Assembly (NCBI GenBank): GCA_004020365.1
Contig: SAQR01000043.1
Coordinates: 1 to 60,271 of the forward strand
Length of the DNA stretch: 60,271 nt
Direction: 5' to 3'
From: Mesorhizobium sp.
GTDB lineage: Bacteria; Pseudomonadota; Alphaproteobacteria; Rhizobiales; Rhizobiaceae
Position numbers and translations under genes: made by a program. This document shows, in pieces, positions 1 through 8,655 of this stretch (its first letter is position 1; every line of letters starts with the position of its first letter). The notes below the pieces were generated by a model. The model was given only the letters and a program-made list of their open reading frames with translations. It was not told where the DNA came from and searched no databases.

Positions 1-1
1 G

Positions 2-592
2 GCCTGGGAATGGGCCGGGACGGTTGCGAAGGGCGAGGACCCGGATGTGGTCATGGCCTGCGCCGGCGACGTGCCGACACTGGAGACGCTCGCAGCCACC
101 GACATTCTACGTTCGGCGCTTCCGGACCTGAAGCTTCGCGTCGTCAACGTGGTCGACCTGATGACGCTGCAGTCGAATTCAGAGCACCCGCATGGCCTGG
201 CCGACGAGGATTTCGATGCGCTGTTCACGAAGGCCAGGCCGGTCATCTTCGCCTATCACGGCTATCCCTATCTCATCCACCGCCTGACCTATCGACGCGC
301 CAACCATGACAATATGCACGTGCACGGCTTTCGCGAGGAAGGCACCACTACGACGCCGTTCGACATGGTCGTGCTTAATGAGCTCGACCGATACCACCTG
401 GCGCTCGCTGCGATCAAACACGTGCCCAGTCTCGCCGAAGGGGGGCTCGCCGAACGTGCGAAAGGCCTTGCCGCCGAACTGCAAGCGAAGCTTGTGGAGC
501 ACAAGGCCTATGTCCGCGAGCACGGCGAAGACATGCCCGAGATTCAGCAGTGGAACTGGCCTCAGAACAGTGCGACGAAGGCCGGCGATTGA
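2..592 (+). CDS. xfp: Phosphoketolase, C-terminal part (5' end outside window)
   Basis: The reading frame is open from the first bases of the window, so this is the C-terminal ~196 residues of a larger protein (the family is usually ~800 residues). The segments [39 protein letters not shown] and [18 protein letters not shown] are typical of the xylulose-5-phosphate/fructose-6-phosphate phosphoketolase C-terminal domain. The enzyme is thiamine-diphosphate dependent and splits the sugar phosphate to acetyl-phosphate plus glyceraldehyde-3-phosphate or erythrose-4-phosphate in the cytoplasm. Its stop codon TGA shares a base with the ATG of the acetate kinase gene downstream, so the two are translationally coupled, and acetyl-phosphate made here can be used for ATP synthesis. 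Catalytic ThDP residues lie upstream of the window and cannot be checked. Confidence 0.95.
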   Translation, partial: AWEWAGTVAKGEDPDVVMACAGDVPTLETLAATDILRSALPDLKLRVVNVVDLMTLQSNSEHPHGLADEDFDALFTKARPVIFAYHGYPYLIHRLTYRRANHDNMHVHGFREEGTTTTPFDMVVLNELDRYHLALAAIKHVPSLAEGGLAERAKGLAAELQAKLVEHKAYVREHGEDMPEIQQWNWPQNSATKAGD

Positions 593-1764
593 TGCGACAG
601 GCAATTCTTGCACTGAACGCCGGCTCCTCCAGCATCAAGTTCGCATTGTACGATCTTGAACCGTCCGCGGAACTGCAACTTGTCTCGCGTGGCAAGCTGG
701 ATCTGGGCGATGCGCCGAGGCTCAGCGCGAAAGCGGCCGATGGAACAGTGCAGTGTGATCGGCCGCTTGCCGCAGACGCGCGCGATACGGGCATCGGCGA
801 TTTGCTCCGCTGGATCGAGAGCGAACTTGGTGGCAGGAAACTAATCGCCGCCGGCCATCGCATCGTGCATGGCGGGCGCGAGTTCGTCGAACCCGTTCGC
901 CTGACGCCGGTCGTGATCGAGGCCTTGGACAGGCTGACGCCGCTTGCTCCGTTGCACCAGCCCCGCAGTCTCGCGCCGATCCGCACACTTGCCGCTCTGC
1001 GGCCGGATCTGCCGCAGGTCGGCTGCTTCGACACCGCCTTCCATCAGACGATCGATCCGATCGTCAGCCGCTTCGCGCTGCCGCGCAAATACGATGCGGA
1101 CGGAATCCGCCGCTACGGGTTTCATGGTCTATCCTACGAGTACATCGCCGGGCGGCTCAACGCGATATCGCCAGCGCTCGCAGCGAAGCGGACAATCGTC
1201 GCCCATCTCGGCAACGGGGCGAGCCTGTGCGCCATGCGCGACGGGAGAAGCTTCGACACGACGATGGGCTTTTCCGCGCTCGACGGGCTGGTCATGGGCA
1301 CGCGTTGCGGCGCCATCGATCCGGGCGTGCTTTTGTACTTCGTCCTCGAGAGAGGCATCGCCGGGGAAGCTCTGCAGCATATGCTCTATGAGGAATCCGG
1401 GCTGCTCGGAATTTCCGGCATCTCGGGCGACATGCGCACGCTGGAAGCAAGCGACGACCCTCACGCGCGCGAAGCGGTAGAGCTTTTTGCCTTCCGGGCG
1501 GCACGGGAGGCTGCCGCGCTCGCCAACACGCTGGGCGGCCTCGATTGCCTGGTGTTCACCGCCGGCATCGGCGAGCGCTCGGCGCCGGTCCGCAAGGCAA
1601 TATGCGAACGGCTTGATTGGCTTGGCGTGGCGATCGACGAGCCATCCAATGCCGCTCATGCCGAGATCATAAGTCGACCTGACAGCAAGGTCGAAATACG
1701 CGTCGTCGCGACCGACGAGGAGAGCATCATTGCCCGCCACGCGCGGCTGCAAGGAGATGCTTGA
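592..1764 (+). CDS. ackA: Acetate kinase
   Basis: The 390-residue product begins [17 protein letters not shown], which carries the N-terminal acetate kinase signature (LNAGSSSIKF). Later motifs are HRIVHGG, FDTAFHQT, RRYGFHGLSYEY, AHLGNGASLCA, DTTMGFSALDGLVMGTRCG and FTAGIGE, all in the order expected for the ASKHA-fold acetokinase family and close to the usual ~400 residues. It interconverts acetyl-phosphate + ADP and acetate + ATP. A longer in-frame start at 550 exists but lies inside the phosphoketolase gene. I chose 592 because the homology starts there and because it gives the TGATG stop/start overlap. The pairing with phosphoketolase suggests a heterolactic-like bypass that yields ATP from sugar phosphates. 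Confidence 0.96.
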   Translation: MRQAILALNAGSSSIKFALYDLEPSAELQLVSRGKLDLGDAPRLSAKAADGTVQCDRPLAADARDTGIGDLLRWIESELGGRKLIAAGHRIVHGGREFVEPVRLTPVVIEALDRLTPLAPLHQPRSLAPIRTLAALRPDLPQVGCFDTAFHQTIDPIVSRFALPRKYDADGIRRYGFHGLSYEYIAGRLNAISPALAAKRTIVAHLGNGASLCAMRDGRSFDTTMGFSALDGLVMGTRCGAIDPGVLLYFVLERGIAGEALQHMLYEESGLLGISGISGDMRTLEASDDPHAREAVELFAFRAAREAAALANTLGGLDCLVFTAGIGERSAPVRKAICERLDWLGVAIDEPSNAAHAEIISRPDSKVEIRVVATDEESIIARHARLQGDA

Positions 1765-1870
1765 CACCGCAATCAGCGGGCGTTTTGCAGGGCAAGGAAC
1801 CCTGCGCGTCCGCGACCGTTTCACCTATCTGATGACCTTGGGGGATATGATTACCAAAGGGAGAAATCCA

Positions 1871-2206
1871 ATGGCGGAGACCACCAATATGGCAGGCGCC
1901 TCAAAGGCGGCAAACGAAGCCCAGGAGGCGATGAAGAAACAGATCGCCGAGCTTCGTCGCGAAATCACCAAGATAAATAGGACCCTTTCCGACCGCGCCG
2001 AGGAGGCACAGGGCTGGTACGAGAGCGCCGCCGAACGGGCCTCGCGCGCAGCCCGGCAATTGCGCAGCCAGGCACACACCGTGACTGAAACCGTCCAGCA
2101 GAATCCAGGCACGATCTCTTCGGCGATGATGCTTGGCGGCGTGCTCGGTGTTCTCTTGGGAATTGTGATTGCAAAGAGTTCCGAGCCTGAGCGGCGGTGG
2201 TTCTAG
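1871..2206 (+). CDS. DUF883 (ElaB/YqjD-like) membrane-anchored protein
   Basis: This is a 111-residue protein starting MAETTNMAG. Residues ~10-75 form a charged, predicted coiled-coil/amphipathic helix (KKQIAELRREITKINRTL, then an Ala/Arg-rich stretch). A single C-terminal hydrophobic segment (SSAMMLGGVLGVLLGIVIA) follows, with a short RRWF-type basic end. This is the architecture of the DUF883/ElaB family, C-tail-anchored inner-membrane proteins that in enterobacteria associate with ribosomes in stationary phase. That role is known of relatives and is not shown here. The start at 1871 is preceded by a GGGAGA Shine-Dalgarno sequence. In-frame upstream ATG or TTG codons from 1730 overlap ackA and give sequence without family resemblance, so I reject them. 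Confidence 0.8.
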   Translation: MAETTNMAGASKAANEAQEAMKKQIAELRREITKINRTLSDRAEEAQGWYESAAERASRAARQLRSQAHTVTETVQQNPGTISSAMMLGGVLGVLLGIVIAKSSEPERRWF

Positions 2207-2556
2207 GGTAATCACCACCGGCGCGGTGCCGAGGCTCGCTTCGGCACCGAGATAGTGGTCCAGGAGGTCGCTGCCGGCGCCGGCGGCGACGAGGTCGCGC
2301 GCGCATCTGGACCAGCACTTTTTGTTCAAAACTGGTTCTAGGCCAGGACTAATCGTGCGGGTATTGATGGCGCCAGTTTGCACCTCCCGAAGAAGTAAAT
2401 GCTGGCCGACCCCCACCAATTCATCGTCGTCTTTTCGACCGCTGCCATGATCCGCCTGTATCGGCGGGCGCGGCGCTGGATCGAAGGCACGCTGGCGGTA
2501 TTCTTCGGATTTGCCGGGCCAAAACTTCTCCTGATCCGCATCTGAAAGGTTGCTTC
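2207..2556 (+). other. Intergenic region with a gene remnant
   Basis: These 350 bases separate the DUF883 gene from the DapA-like gene. I see no complete gene. The only coding-like stretch is the LysE-like remnant annotated separately at 2399-2545. The first ~190 bases are GC-rich with short inverted runs and hold nothing I can name. The promoter of the DapA-like/LysE pair must lie here or in the remnant, but no convincing -35/-10 pair is visible. Confidence 0.5.
2399..2545 (+). pseudogene. Possible remnant of a LysE/RhtB-type exporter C-terminus
   Basis: This is a 48-codon open frame ending RRARRWIEGTLAVFFGFAGPK LLLIRI (broken here for length). A basic patch followed by a hydrophobic C-terminal helix is how LysE/RhtB amino-acid exporters end. 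The N-terminal part does not resemble the family and no good ribosome binding site precedes the ATG. A complete LysE gene lies 1 kb downstream at 3510, so this may be the decayed end of a related copy. The resemblance is short and I am not certain of it. Confidence 0.35.
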
Positions 2557-3486
2557 ATGTCACTTTTCCAAGGCCTTTCAGCATTCCCGATCACCCCGGC
2601 GGACGCTTCCGGCAGGCTCGATGCCGCCGCCCTCGCGCGCCTTCTGAAGAACATCGAGGAGGCGAGAGCGGGCTCGATCGGACTGCTCGGCAGTACCGGC
2701 GCCTATGCTTTCCTCACGCGAGAACAGCGTCGACGCGCTGTCGAAACGGCAATGGACACGGTCGGCGGCAAAATCCCGGTTACGGTCGGCGTCGGAGCGA
2801 TCCGGACCAGCGATGCGGTGGACCTTGCCCGTGACGCGAAGGCTGCGGGCGCCGATGGCCTGCTCCTTGCTCCGGTTTCCTATACGCCGCTCGTCGACGA
2901 CGAGGTCTTCGAACACTTCGCCGCAGTCGCCGACGCGGGGCAGCTGCCGCTTTGCATCTACAACAATCCCGGCACGACCAGGTTCACCTTCAGCCTGGAC
3001 CTCATTTCCCGCTTGTCAAAGGTGGCGAACATCGAAGCCGTAAAAATGCCTTTGCCGTCCGGTGGCGACTTCGCGTCCGAACTCGCCTGCCTCCGGTCTG
3101 CTACCGGGTCGGCATTCAGGATCGGCTACAGCGGCGACTGGGGCGGCGCACCCGCGCTGCTTGCCGGGAGCGATGCCTGGTATTCCGTCGTCGCAGGACT
3201 TCTGCCGTCACCGGCCCTGGCCCTGACGCGAGCGGCGCAAGCCGGCGACGCCGCGACCGTCGAGCGACTTGACGCGGCCTTCGGACCGCTTTGGGCGCTG
3301 TTCAAGGAATTCGGCAGTTTTAGGGTGATGTATGTCATCGCCAGGCTGCTGAACCTCTGCGACGTCGATCCGCCACGCCCCGTCCTGCCATTGAAGGACC
3401 AGGCGCGGCAACGCGTCGCCGCCGCTCTCGACCATCTCGACGCGGTTTTCTCCGCTGGTTCCACAGTTTGTATTGAACCTCGATAG
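2557..3486 (+). CDS. Dihydrodipicolinate synthase family protein (DapA-like aldolase)
   Basis: The 309-residue (beta/alpha)8 class I aldolase begins MSLFQGLSAFPITPAD. Family marks are GLLGSTGAY (normally GTTGE), the YNNPGTT motif with Tyr135, and the Schiff-base lysine Lys163 in EAVKMPLP. The family condenses or cleaves pyruvate-type substrates: dihydrodipicolinate synthase, N-acetylneuraminate lyase, KDG aldolase and others. The deviating GSTGAY and the absence of other lysine genes argue against it being the housekeeping DapA. The gene is followed after only 23 bases by a LysE-family exporter gene, so the two are probably co-transcribed. Substrate is unknown. Confidence 0.85.
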   Translation: MSLFQGLSAFPITPADASGRLDAAALARLLKNIEEARAGSIGLLGSTGAYAFLTREQRRRAVETAMDTVGGKIPVTVGVGAIRTSDAVDLARDAKAAGADGLLLAPVSYTPLVDDEVFEHFAAVADAGQLPLCIYNNPGTTRFTFSLDLISRLSKVANIEAVKMPLPSGGDFASELACLRSATGSAFRIGYSGDWGGAPALLAGSDAWYSVVAGLLPSPALALTRAAQAGDAATVERLDAAFGPLWALFKEFGSFRVMYVIARLLNLCDVDPPRPVLPLKDQARQRVAAALDHLDAVFSAGSTVCIEPR

Positions 3487-3509
3487 TCAGTCTTCATCAG
3501 GATATTTCC

Positions 3510-4151
3510 ATGCTGGATTCCAACGCCTTCACCGTCTACCTGTTCACGGCATTCCTGCTGGCGATTACGCCGGGTCCGGGGATCTTCTATGTCGCCGCCC
3601 GAACCCTTTCCGGCGGTCGCTCGGAAGGAATCGCTTCGAGCCTTGGCAATGGTCTCGGCGGGCTGTTTCATGTCGTTGCCGGCAGCCTTGGCGTCTCGGC
3701 GATCGTGCTGGCAAGCGCCGAATTGTTCACGGCACTCAAAGTGGTCGGCGCGCTCTATCTGGTCTGGATGGGATACCGAACCATTCGCCATGCCAGGCTC
3801 GACTACAAGTCGTTGGGTCATTCGGAGCCGCCCGTCGGCACGATGCGGGCCTTCAGGGATGGCGTTCTTGTCGAAGTGATGAACCCGAAGACGGCCGCAT
3901 TCTTCCTCGCCTTCATTCCCCAGTTTGTCGACACGTCGTCGGATCACGTCGTTCTGCAGTTCCTGATCCTCGGCGCCATCTCGGTTGCCCTCAACACGCT
4001 CGCCGATATTGTCGTGGCGTTTGCAGCCGGAAGACTTCGCGATGGCGCGGCGTCCCGCGCGAATCTCGTTCGCCGTCTTCGTGAAGGCTCGGGCGGCGCC
4101 ATGATCATGCTTGGATGTGGGCTGCTGCTGGCAAAGCGCCCGGTTGCCTGA
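3510..4151 (+). CDS. LysE family amino-acid exporter
   Basis: The 213-residue integral membrane protein starts MLDSNAFTVYLFTAFLLAITPGPGIFYV. The TPGPG motif in the first helix is the hallmark of the LysE/RhtB family, and NPKTAAFFLAFIPQFV (residues ~130-145) is the second conserved segment. About six hydrophobic helices are present, as usual for the family. It would export an amino acid or derivative across the inner membrane. Its place 23 bases after a DapA-like aldolase gene suggests a linked substrate, which is inference. The in-frame alternatives upstream overlap the previous gene. Confidence 0.9.
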   Translation: MLDSNAFTVYLFTAFLLAITPGPGIFYVAARTLSGGRSEGIASSLGNGLGGLFHVVAGSLGVSAIVLASAELFTALKVVGALYLVWMGYRTIRHARLDYKSLGHSEPPVGTMRAFRDGVLVEVMNPKTAAFFLAFIPQFVDTSSDHVVLQFLILGAISVALNTLADIVVAFAAGRLRDGAASRANLVRRLREGSGGAMIMLGCGLLLAKRPVA

Positions 4152-4222
4152 CCTTGTGGGAAGGAGCAAAAATGCATGACGACCGCTGGCCTGGCGGGAC
4201 CCGCGATGACGGCCGAATTCGC

Positions 4223-4453
4223 TCACCTCATCGATATCAAATTCGTGACTAGACCCGCCTTGACTTCAAGCACAGGCGCGGGTGCCTCGGAATGACCGAT
4301 GTCCCTCAATCGATCGGGGGTCATCTCAGCGATTGCCCGACGTCTTGAGACGGTCCGCTGCCAGGTCTTGAGAGCCGTGATTGCGGTTGCTGTGGTTTTC
4401 AGCACAAGTCCAAGCAGACGGTGACGATCGACGCGGGTTTGCGTGTGAGCCAT
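4223..4453 (-). CDS. DUF1127-like small protein
   Basis: This is a 76-residue basic protein, MAHTQTRVDRHRLLG..., with a predicted helix in residues ~15-45 and the segment SRRRAIAEMTPDRLRDIGHSE. It resembles the DUF1127 signature (R..L..L....L.DIG) found in many small rhizobial proteins, some of which act in RNA turnover or phosphate and carbon control. A strong GGAGG Shine-Dalgarno sequence sits 6 bases before the ATG, which supports a real gene. It is convergent with the LysE gene and stands alone. The C-terminal extension after the DIG motif (~20 residues) is longer than usual. The family assignment rests on a short motif. Confidence 0.6.
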   Translation of the reverse strand: MAHTQTRVDRHRLLGLVLKTTATAITALKTWQRTVSRRRAIAEMTPDRLRDIGHSEAPAPVLEVKAGLVTNLISMR

Positions 4454-4521
4454 TTTCGACCTCCATCATCATTGTCGGCAGGGTTGAACTGCAGGGCGCC
4501 TATCCCACTGCGCTTTGCGCC

Positions 4522-5619
4522 TTACGGTTTGCGACCGATCACGGCCCCGTTCGCGGCCGGTGCCTCGAACCAGACCGTCTCGATGTCCCGGAATCCGGCT
4601 TCCTCGAGCCACGCCGAATATTCGGCCGGCGTGTAGTTTCGCCCTTCCGTCTCGATCAGCATGTTGAGGCTCATCAGCGCCGCCGGCGCCGGTCCGGTCT
4701 TTTCGTCATTGACGAGAAGCTCGCTGATGACGACTGCGCCGCCGCTCGGCAAAGCCCCAAATGACCGGCGCAGCAGGGCGCGGTTCTTCGCCTCGTCCCA
4801 ATCGTGCAGGATCATCGACAGGAGATGCACGTCGTGATTTTTCGGAAGCTGCTCGAAAAAGCTGCCGCCGGCGGTCTCGATCCGGTCGGTCAAGCCGGCC
4901 TCGGCAATCTTTGCCGCGGCGATCGCGGCCACATGCGGCAGGTCGAACACGGTCGCACGCAGCGCCCCATACTGTCTGCAAAGCTCGATGTCGTAGGCGC
5001 CCGATCCGCCGCCGATGTCGAGGAGGCGGCGGAAATGTCCGAAATCCACGGCTTCGCCGAGCTTGCGCGCGGTCATCGTGGAGAGCGAATGCATCGCCTC
5101 CCAGAACAGCGCCAGCATCGTCGGATCCTCACCATCGAATATTGAAGATTGCACTGCCGGGTCCCACGTGGTCGGCCGGTTGGTGCGCAGCGCCTCGGCA
5201 AGCCTCCCCCATCCCGCGTAGAGCCGCTTGTCGGCCATCTCGACGAAGCCGCCGAAGTAATACGGTTTCCCGCGCACGAGATAGGCTTCGCTTAATGGCG
5301 TATTGCGATAACGGCCGTCGGTTTTCTCGCCGCCGGTTTTCTGCAGGAGCCCGAGTGCAGCGCAGCCGGTCAACAGCATCTCGGCCGGGCGCGGATGCAG
5401 GCCGAGCGCTTCCGCCAGCTCGGCAACCGTGGTGCCGGCGCCGCCGGCAAGGCGGCTGAACAGGTCCAGCTCATGCGCAGCAGCCAGGGTCTTGAAGGCC
5501 CAGAAACCGGTCGAAAGCGCCATCAGCGGGACGGCGGAAGGAAGTTCCGGCGTGGCGGCAATCGGTTGGACGGTTGCATGCTTGGCCGGAGGCGCTGTCC
5601 GCGAAAGTTGATTGGCCAT
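4522..5619 (-). CDS. SAM-dependent O-methyltransferase (acetylserotonin/hydroxyneurosporene type)
   Basis: The 365-residue protein has an N-terminal winged-helix dimerisation domain (residues ~30-110, TTVAELAEALGLHPRPAEMLL) and a C-terminal Rossmann methyltransferase domain. The SAM-binding glycine motif LLDIGGGSGAYDIEL is clear, as are VFDLPHV and the catalytic-region LLSMILHDWDEAK, which provides the His-Asp of plant-type O-methyltransferases (PF00891). The start ATG at 5619 has GAGGAGGT 5 bases upstream. A GTG two codons earlier sits inside that Shine-Dalgarno and is rejected. No biosynthetic partner is next to it, so the phenolic or other hydroxyl substrate is unknown. Confidence 0.85.
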   Translation of the reverse strand: MANQLSRTAPPAKHATVQPIAATPELPSAVPLMALSTGFWAFKTLAAAHELDLFSRLAGGAGTTVAELAEALGLHPRPAEMLLTGCAALGLLQKTGGEKTDGRYRNTPLSEAYLVRGKPYYFGGFVEMADKRLYAGWGRLAEALRTNRPTTWDPAVQSSIFDGEDPTMLALFWEAMHSLSTMTARKLGEAVDFGHFRRLLDIGGGSGAYDIELCRQYGALRATVFDLPHVAAIAAAKIAEAGLTDRIETAGGSFFEQLPKNHDVHLLSMILHDWDEAKNRALLRRSFGALPSGGAVVISELLVNDEKTGPAPAALMSLNMLIETEGRNYTPAEYSAWLEEAGFRDIETVWFEAPAANGAVIGRKP

Positions 5620-5821
5620 GGTCACCTCCTCTTTCAGAGCAAGTCACGACCGCAACCGGCTGGCTTGTGACAATCCACGCGGCGAGCGTGTGGCTGCGGT
5701 TTGCTGAAGTGCGAATCTGGCGGTGCGGAGTTACGCTACGATTTCAGAAGGAGAAAATTCGGTTACATCCGAAACTTGTATTATCTGCCGGAGCCGGCTG
5801 ACTTTCGCGATCGTGCCGGCA

Positions 5822-6484
5822 TTACCGAGCGATGCGGCGCAGGGTCAACGCAGCGACAGTGGCGCCGGCTGCCAGAAACGGCAGCCAGGCTTGTGGATCG
5901 CCCATGGCATGGAGCGTCAGGCCGCTGAGCAGCAGCCACAGCAGCGGGATCGCCAACAGCAGCGGCACAAGCCTGCCGCTCGCGGCAAGCAGGACGCCGA
6001 TCGTTGCGATCGCCGTCGGGTCCGGCGCGATGCCAAAAACCTCGGCGTTCGCCCATGGCCGTCCGAAGAGCGGCGGCAGGAGGGGATAAACAACGAGGCC
6101 GACGACTGCGATCAGCAGCCCGAACCGCCCTGCGAGGTCCCGCCGGTCAAAGGCGAGGCCGCCGCGCGCGGCACCGAACACCAGCAGCAGCGCCTGCAGG
6201 CCGAAGGCCGGCGCGACATAGGCGATCGCCCAGTTGATCACCGCATAGCGGCTCCACAGCAAGGACCAGCCGACGAAGGCAAAGAGCGCGGCGAGGGCGA
6301 GCGCAATCCACAGACCTTGGCGACGCGGTTGCAGCAGCACGAGCAGGACAATGGCGAGGCCGGCGGCGAGCGTCAGGAGATGCAGCGGCCAGAACGCGGC
6401 ATTGGCCAACTCGAACATGCGCCAGTAGACGCGCGGCGAGAAGAGCAGGAAATCCTCCAGCCGGTAGGTCCACCATTCCGACAT
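5822..6484 (-). CDS. DUF6064-like multi-pass membrane protein
   Basis: The 220-residue protein has a short polar N-terminus (MSEWWTYRLEDFLLFSPRVYWRMFE) followed by about six or seven hydrophobic segments, for example LLTLAAGLAIVLLVLL, FVGWSLLWSRYAVINWAIAY, and RFGLLIAVVGLVVYPLLPP. The sequence WWTYRLEDFLLFSPRVYWR near the start recalls the DUF6064 membrane family. I know no biochemical role for it. It ends 360 bases from the preceding methyltransferase start and is probably monocistronic. No clear Shine-Dalgarno is seen before the ATG, so the exact start is less certain than the frame. Confidence 0.65.
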   Translation of the reverse strand: MSEWWTYRLEDFLLFSPRVYWRMFELANAAFWPLHLLTLAAGLAIVLLVLLQPRRQGLWIALALAALFAFVGWSLLWSRYAVINWAIAYVAPAFGLQALLLVFGAARGGLAFDRRDLAGRFGLLIAVVGLVVYPLLPPLFGRPWANAEVFGIAPDPTAIATIGVLLAASGRLVPLLLAIPLLWLLLSGLTLHAMGDPQAWLPFLAAGATVAALTLRRIAR

Positions 6485-6487
6485 CTA

Positions 6488-6535
6488 GGCAGGTTCCGCA
6501 AAAGTGTCCCACGGTTTTGCGACAAGAACCTGTGA
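6488..6535. repeat. Intergenic repeat with inverted ends
   Basis: A 48-base segment begins GCAGGTTC and ends GAACCTG, with CGCAAAA and TTTTGCG arms inside it, so it can fold into a hairpin. It lies just upstream of the DUF6064-like gene. Similar 'AAAAGTG...TTTTGCG' elements occur between genes in Mesorhizobium, which I recall rather than show here. Confidence 0.45.
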
Positions 6536-6586
6536 CAAACAACAGAATCCAAGCAGGAATTCGTCGGCCAGCCCACGAATGCCTGC

Positions 6587-7504
6587 TCAGAGGTCGCGGA
6601 CGTAGGCCGCCATCCGCTCGCGCATGGCCGCGTCGGGGAGGGGACCGGTCGCCGCCAACAGGTTCTCGCGCACGTGGTCGACGCGGGTGGTGGCGGGGAT
6701 GGCGACGGTGACGGCGGGATGCGAAACGATGAATTTCAGTATGAACTGCGCCCAGGTCTTGGCACCGATCTCGGCCGCCCAGTCCGGCAGTGTCTCGCCC
6801 TGGAGCTGACGCGTCAGCGCGCCTTGCCGAAACGGCCGGTTGACGATCACGGCCATGCCGCGCTCGGCCGCCAGCGGCAGCAGCCGCTCCTCCGCTTCAC
6901 GGTCGACCACGTTATAGGTGAGTTGCACGAAGTCGAGCGGATGCGCGCGCATGATCTGCTCGAACAGATCGTGCCGCCGCCCTTCGGACGTCGTGATGCC
7001 GACATAGCGGATCCGCCCGTCCGCCTTCATGGCGAACAGGGTTTCGAGATGCGTCTCCCAGGCGACGAGGTTATGGACCTGCACGAGGTCGAAGCGCGGC
7101 ACACCCCAGAAGCGGCGCGACTGCTCGATCTGCGCGGGTCCGTCGGGCCCGGAGGAGGTCCAGACCTTCTCGGCGGAAAACATCGCTTCGGGCCGGCCGA
7201 GCTTTTCGAGGCCATAGCCGATCACCGGCTGCGAGGAGCCGTACATCGGCGAGGAATCGATCATGCGGCCGCCTGCCGCGAAGAAGGCCGCCATCACCTC
7301 GGCGCACTCGTCGCGCAGCACCGGATCGTCGCCGACATTAAAGGTGATCCAGGTACCCAGTCCTATTGCGGGAAGCATCTCTCCCGAGGAAGGCACGGCC
7401 CGCATCGCCGGCGCGGGCGGCGCGCCGGGCGCGGCTGCCGGCAACACCAGAGCCGCTCCGGACGCGGCGGCAGCCTTCACGAATGTCCTGCGGGTGATGA
7501 TCAT
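6587..7504 (-). CDS. Tat-exported aldo/keto reductase
   Basis: The 305-residue product begins MIITRRTFVKAAAASGAALVLPAAAPG, a twin-arginine signal (TRRTFVK) with hydrophobic region and Ala-rich cleavage site, so it is probably periplasmic. The mature part is an aldo/keto reductase barrel with MLPAIGLGTW, MIDSSPMYGSS (catalytic Asp and Tyr), a lysine in SAEKVWTS, and the active-site His in LVQVHN. The usual NADPH-binding segment near the C-terminus reads VAIPATTRVDHV. I chose the ATG at 7504 because the Tat signal starts there. The open frame extends ~130 codons upstream, but that extension is Arg/Pro-rich and looks non-coding. Substrate is unknown. Confidence 0.85.
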   Translation of the reverse strand: MIITRRTFVKAAAASGAALVLPAAAPGAPPAPAMRAVPSSGEMLPAIGLGTWITFNVGDDPVLRDECAEVMAAFFAAGGRMIDSSPMYGSSQPVIGYGLEKLGRPEAMFSAEKVWTSSGPDGPAQIEQSRRFWGVPRFDLVQVHNLVAWETHLETLFAMKADGRIRYVGITTSEGRRHDLFEQIMRAHPLDFVQLTYNVVDREAEERLLPLAAERGMAVIVNRPFRQGALTRQLQGETLPDWAAEIGAKTWAQFILKFIVSHPAVTVAIPATTRVDHVRENLLAATGPLPDAAMRERMAAYVRDL

Positions 7505-7700
7505 CGCCTGCCATCCCTGTACTTCCGACCCCAATACTCCCGGACACGAGAATGGTTCCGGCCGACCGGCTTTTCGCAAGGCCGATCGGCGGGGAGGCGG
7601 CGGTCGTCTCTGGCGATGGTTCGAATATAGAACGTCTGAAATAGGAACGAATGGTGCAGGGCTTGGGTTGCGCCAGCCAGCCCGATCACCTGAAACCCGA

Positions 7701-8201
7701 TTACCTGGAAATGGCCCCTGTCCTGACTTGATGGCGCTGGCGGGCATATGCCACGCAGCCATCCACCGTGCTGACGCAGAGCGCATCGCGGTGGTTCGGC
7801 GTGTTGTTGTCGCCGGCGTAGGCAACCTCGGCAACACGGCCGTCGACCATTCGGATTTGCGTGTTGCAATAACCGCCAGGATCGACATTGAGCGATCCTC
7901 CAAGCGTCGGAATCGCGCCCACGGCCAAAGTTGGAATCACGACGTTGAGATTGCCGCGTTGAACGGTACGCTGATAGGTCCAGATCTGGCCTCTCTCCGC
8001 ATCAGCGGTGGCAGTCGGAAAGCCGGCGCACATTCGAACGTCCGCCTCGCTGAGACCGACCATCTCTTTGCGGGCTGCCGCCGTTGTGGCGTCTTCCTTC
8101 GGGAGGTTCGACGTGTCGTCAGGGGCGACGCAGGAGGACACGATCGAACTGCCGGCCAAGAGGACAACAGAGACAAGCTTGCGGATGCGGGAAAATATCA
8201 T
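7701..8201 (-). CDS. Putative lipoprotein of unknown function
   Basis: The 166-residue protein starts MIFSRIRKLVSVVLLAGSSIVSSCVAPDD. The basic start, hydrophobic stretch and IVSSC lipobox at residues ~20-24 indicate a signal-peptidase II lipoprotein. The mature part contains RKEMVGLSEADVRMCAGFP, resembling the 'small outer-membrane protein assembly' style of domain in which a gating helix is followed by a beta sheet, and has a few cysteines (CNTQIRM, CVSTVDGC). I do not recognise a named family. It is divergently placed from nothing obvious and stands alone between the reductase and a proline-rich small gene. Confidence 0.6.
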   Translation of the reverse strand: MIFSRIRKLVSVVLLAGSSIVSSCVAPDDTSNLPKEDATTAAARKEMVGLSEADVRMCAGFPTATADAERGQIWTYQRTVQRGNLNVVIPTLAVGAIPTLGGSLNVDPGGYCNTQIRMVDGRVAEVAYAGDNNTPNHRDALCVSTVDGCVAYARQRHQVRTGAISR

Positions 8202-8475
8202 ACCGACTGTGGTGAATTTTGCGCTGGGCCCCGAAATCTAGTTAAGCCAGCCCACAACCGAGTCAACCTGCACAACTTCACGATGTCGTTTGTCGCCCGG
8301 CCGACCTTGAGCTGACGGCGCCCCACGCTCGCGCCCCTATCGTGTGCGACCCTCGCAGTTCGCTTCGCCGCAGAACTCGATGCCTGCAACGATGGGCATT
8401 TCGGTCCCGCAATACGCCGACGCCATCCGGCATCGATGCGGGACTGGCCGATCTGGAACGAGCGTCTCCGCTCCG

Positions 8476-8655
8476 TCAAATGCCGGGATTTTTGGGGCCG
8501 ATTTTCAGCGGCGCATCATTTTCATCCGGATTGGGGACAGGAGCTTCGTCGGGAAGTCTGTCCGGGTCCGGCTCACGCACCGGCTTCGGTTCAGGAAACG
8601 GCGGCGGCGTGGGCGCGGGAGTGGGCGTTGGTTCGGGAGTGGGAAGAATGGCCAT
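8476..8655 (-). CDS. Proline-rich small protein
   Basis: The 59-residue protein MAILPTPEPTPTPAP... is nearly a third proline, with PEPTPTPAPTPPPFPEPKP followed by an acidic stretch and KIGPKNPGI. It has no hydrophobic segment and is probably disordered. The start ATG at 8655 is preceded by GGAAGGAAAT, a good Shine-Dalgarno. The in-frame extension to 8772 lacks one. I recognise no function. The strong RBS and the regular composition are the only reasons to call it a gene. Confidence 0.5.
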   Translation of the reverse strand: MAILPTPEPTPTPAPTPPPFPEPKPVREPDPDRLPDEAPVPNPDENDAPLKIGPKNPGI

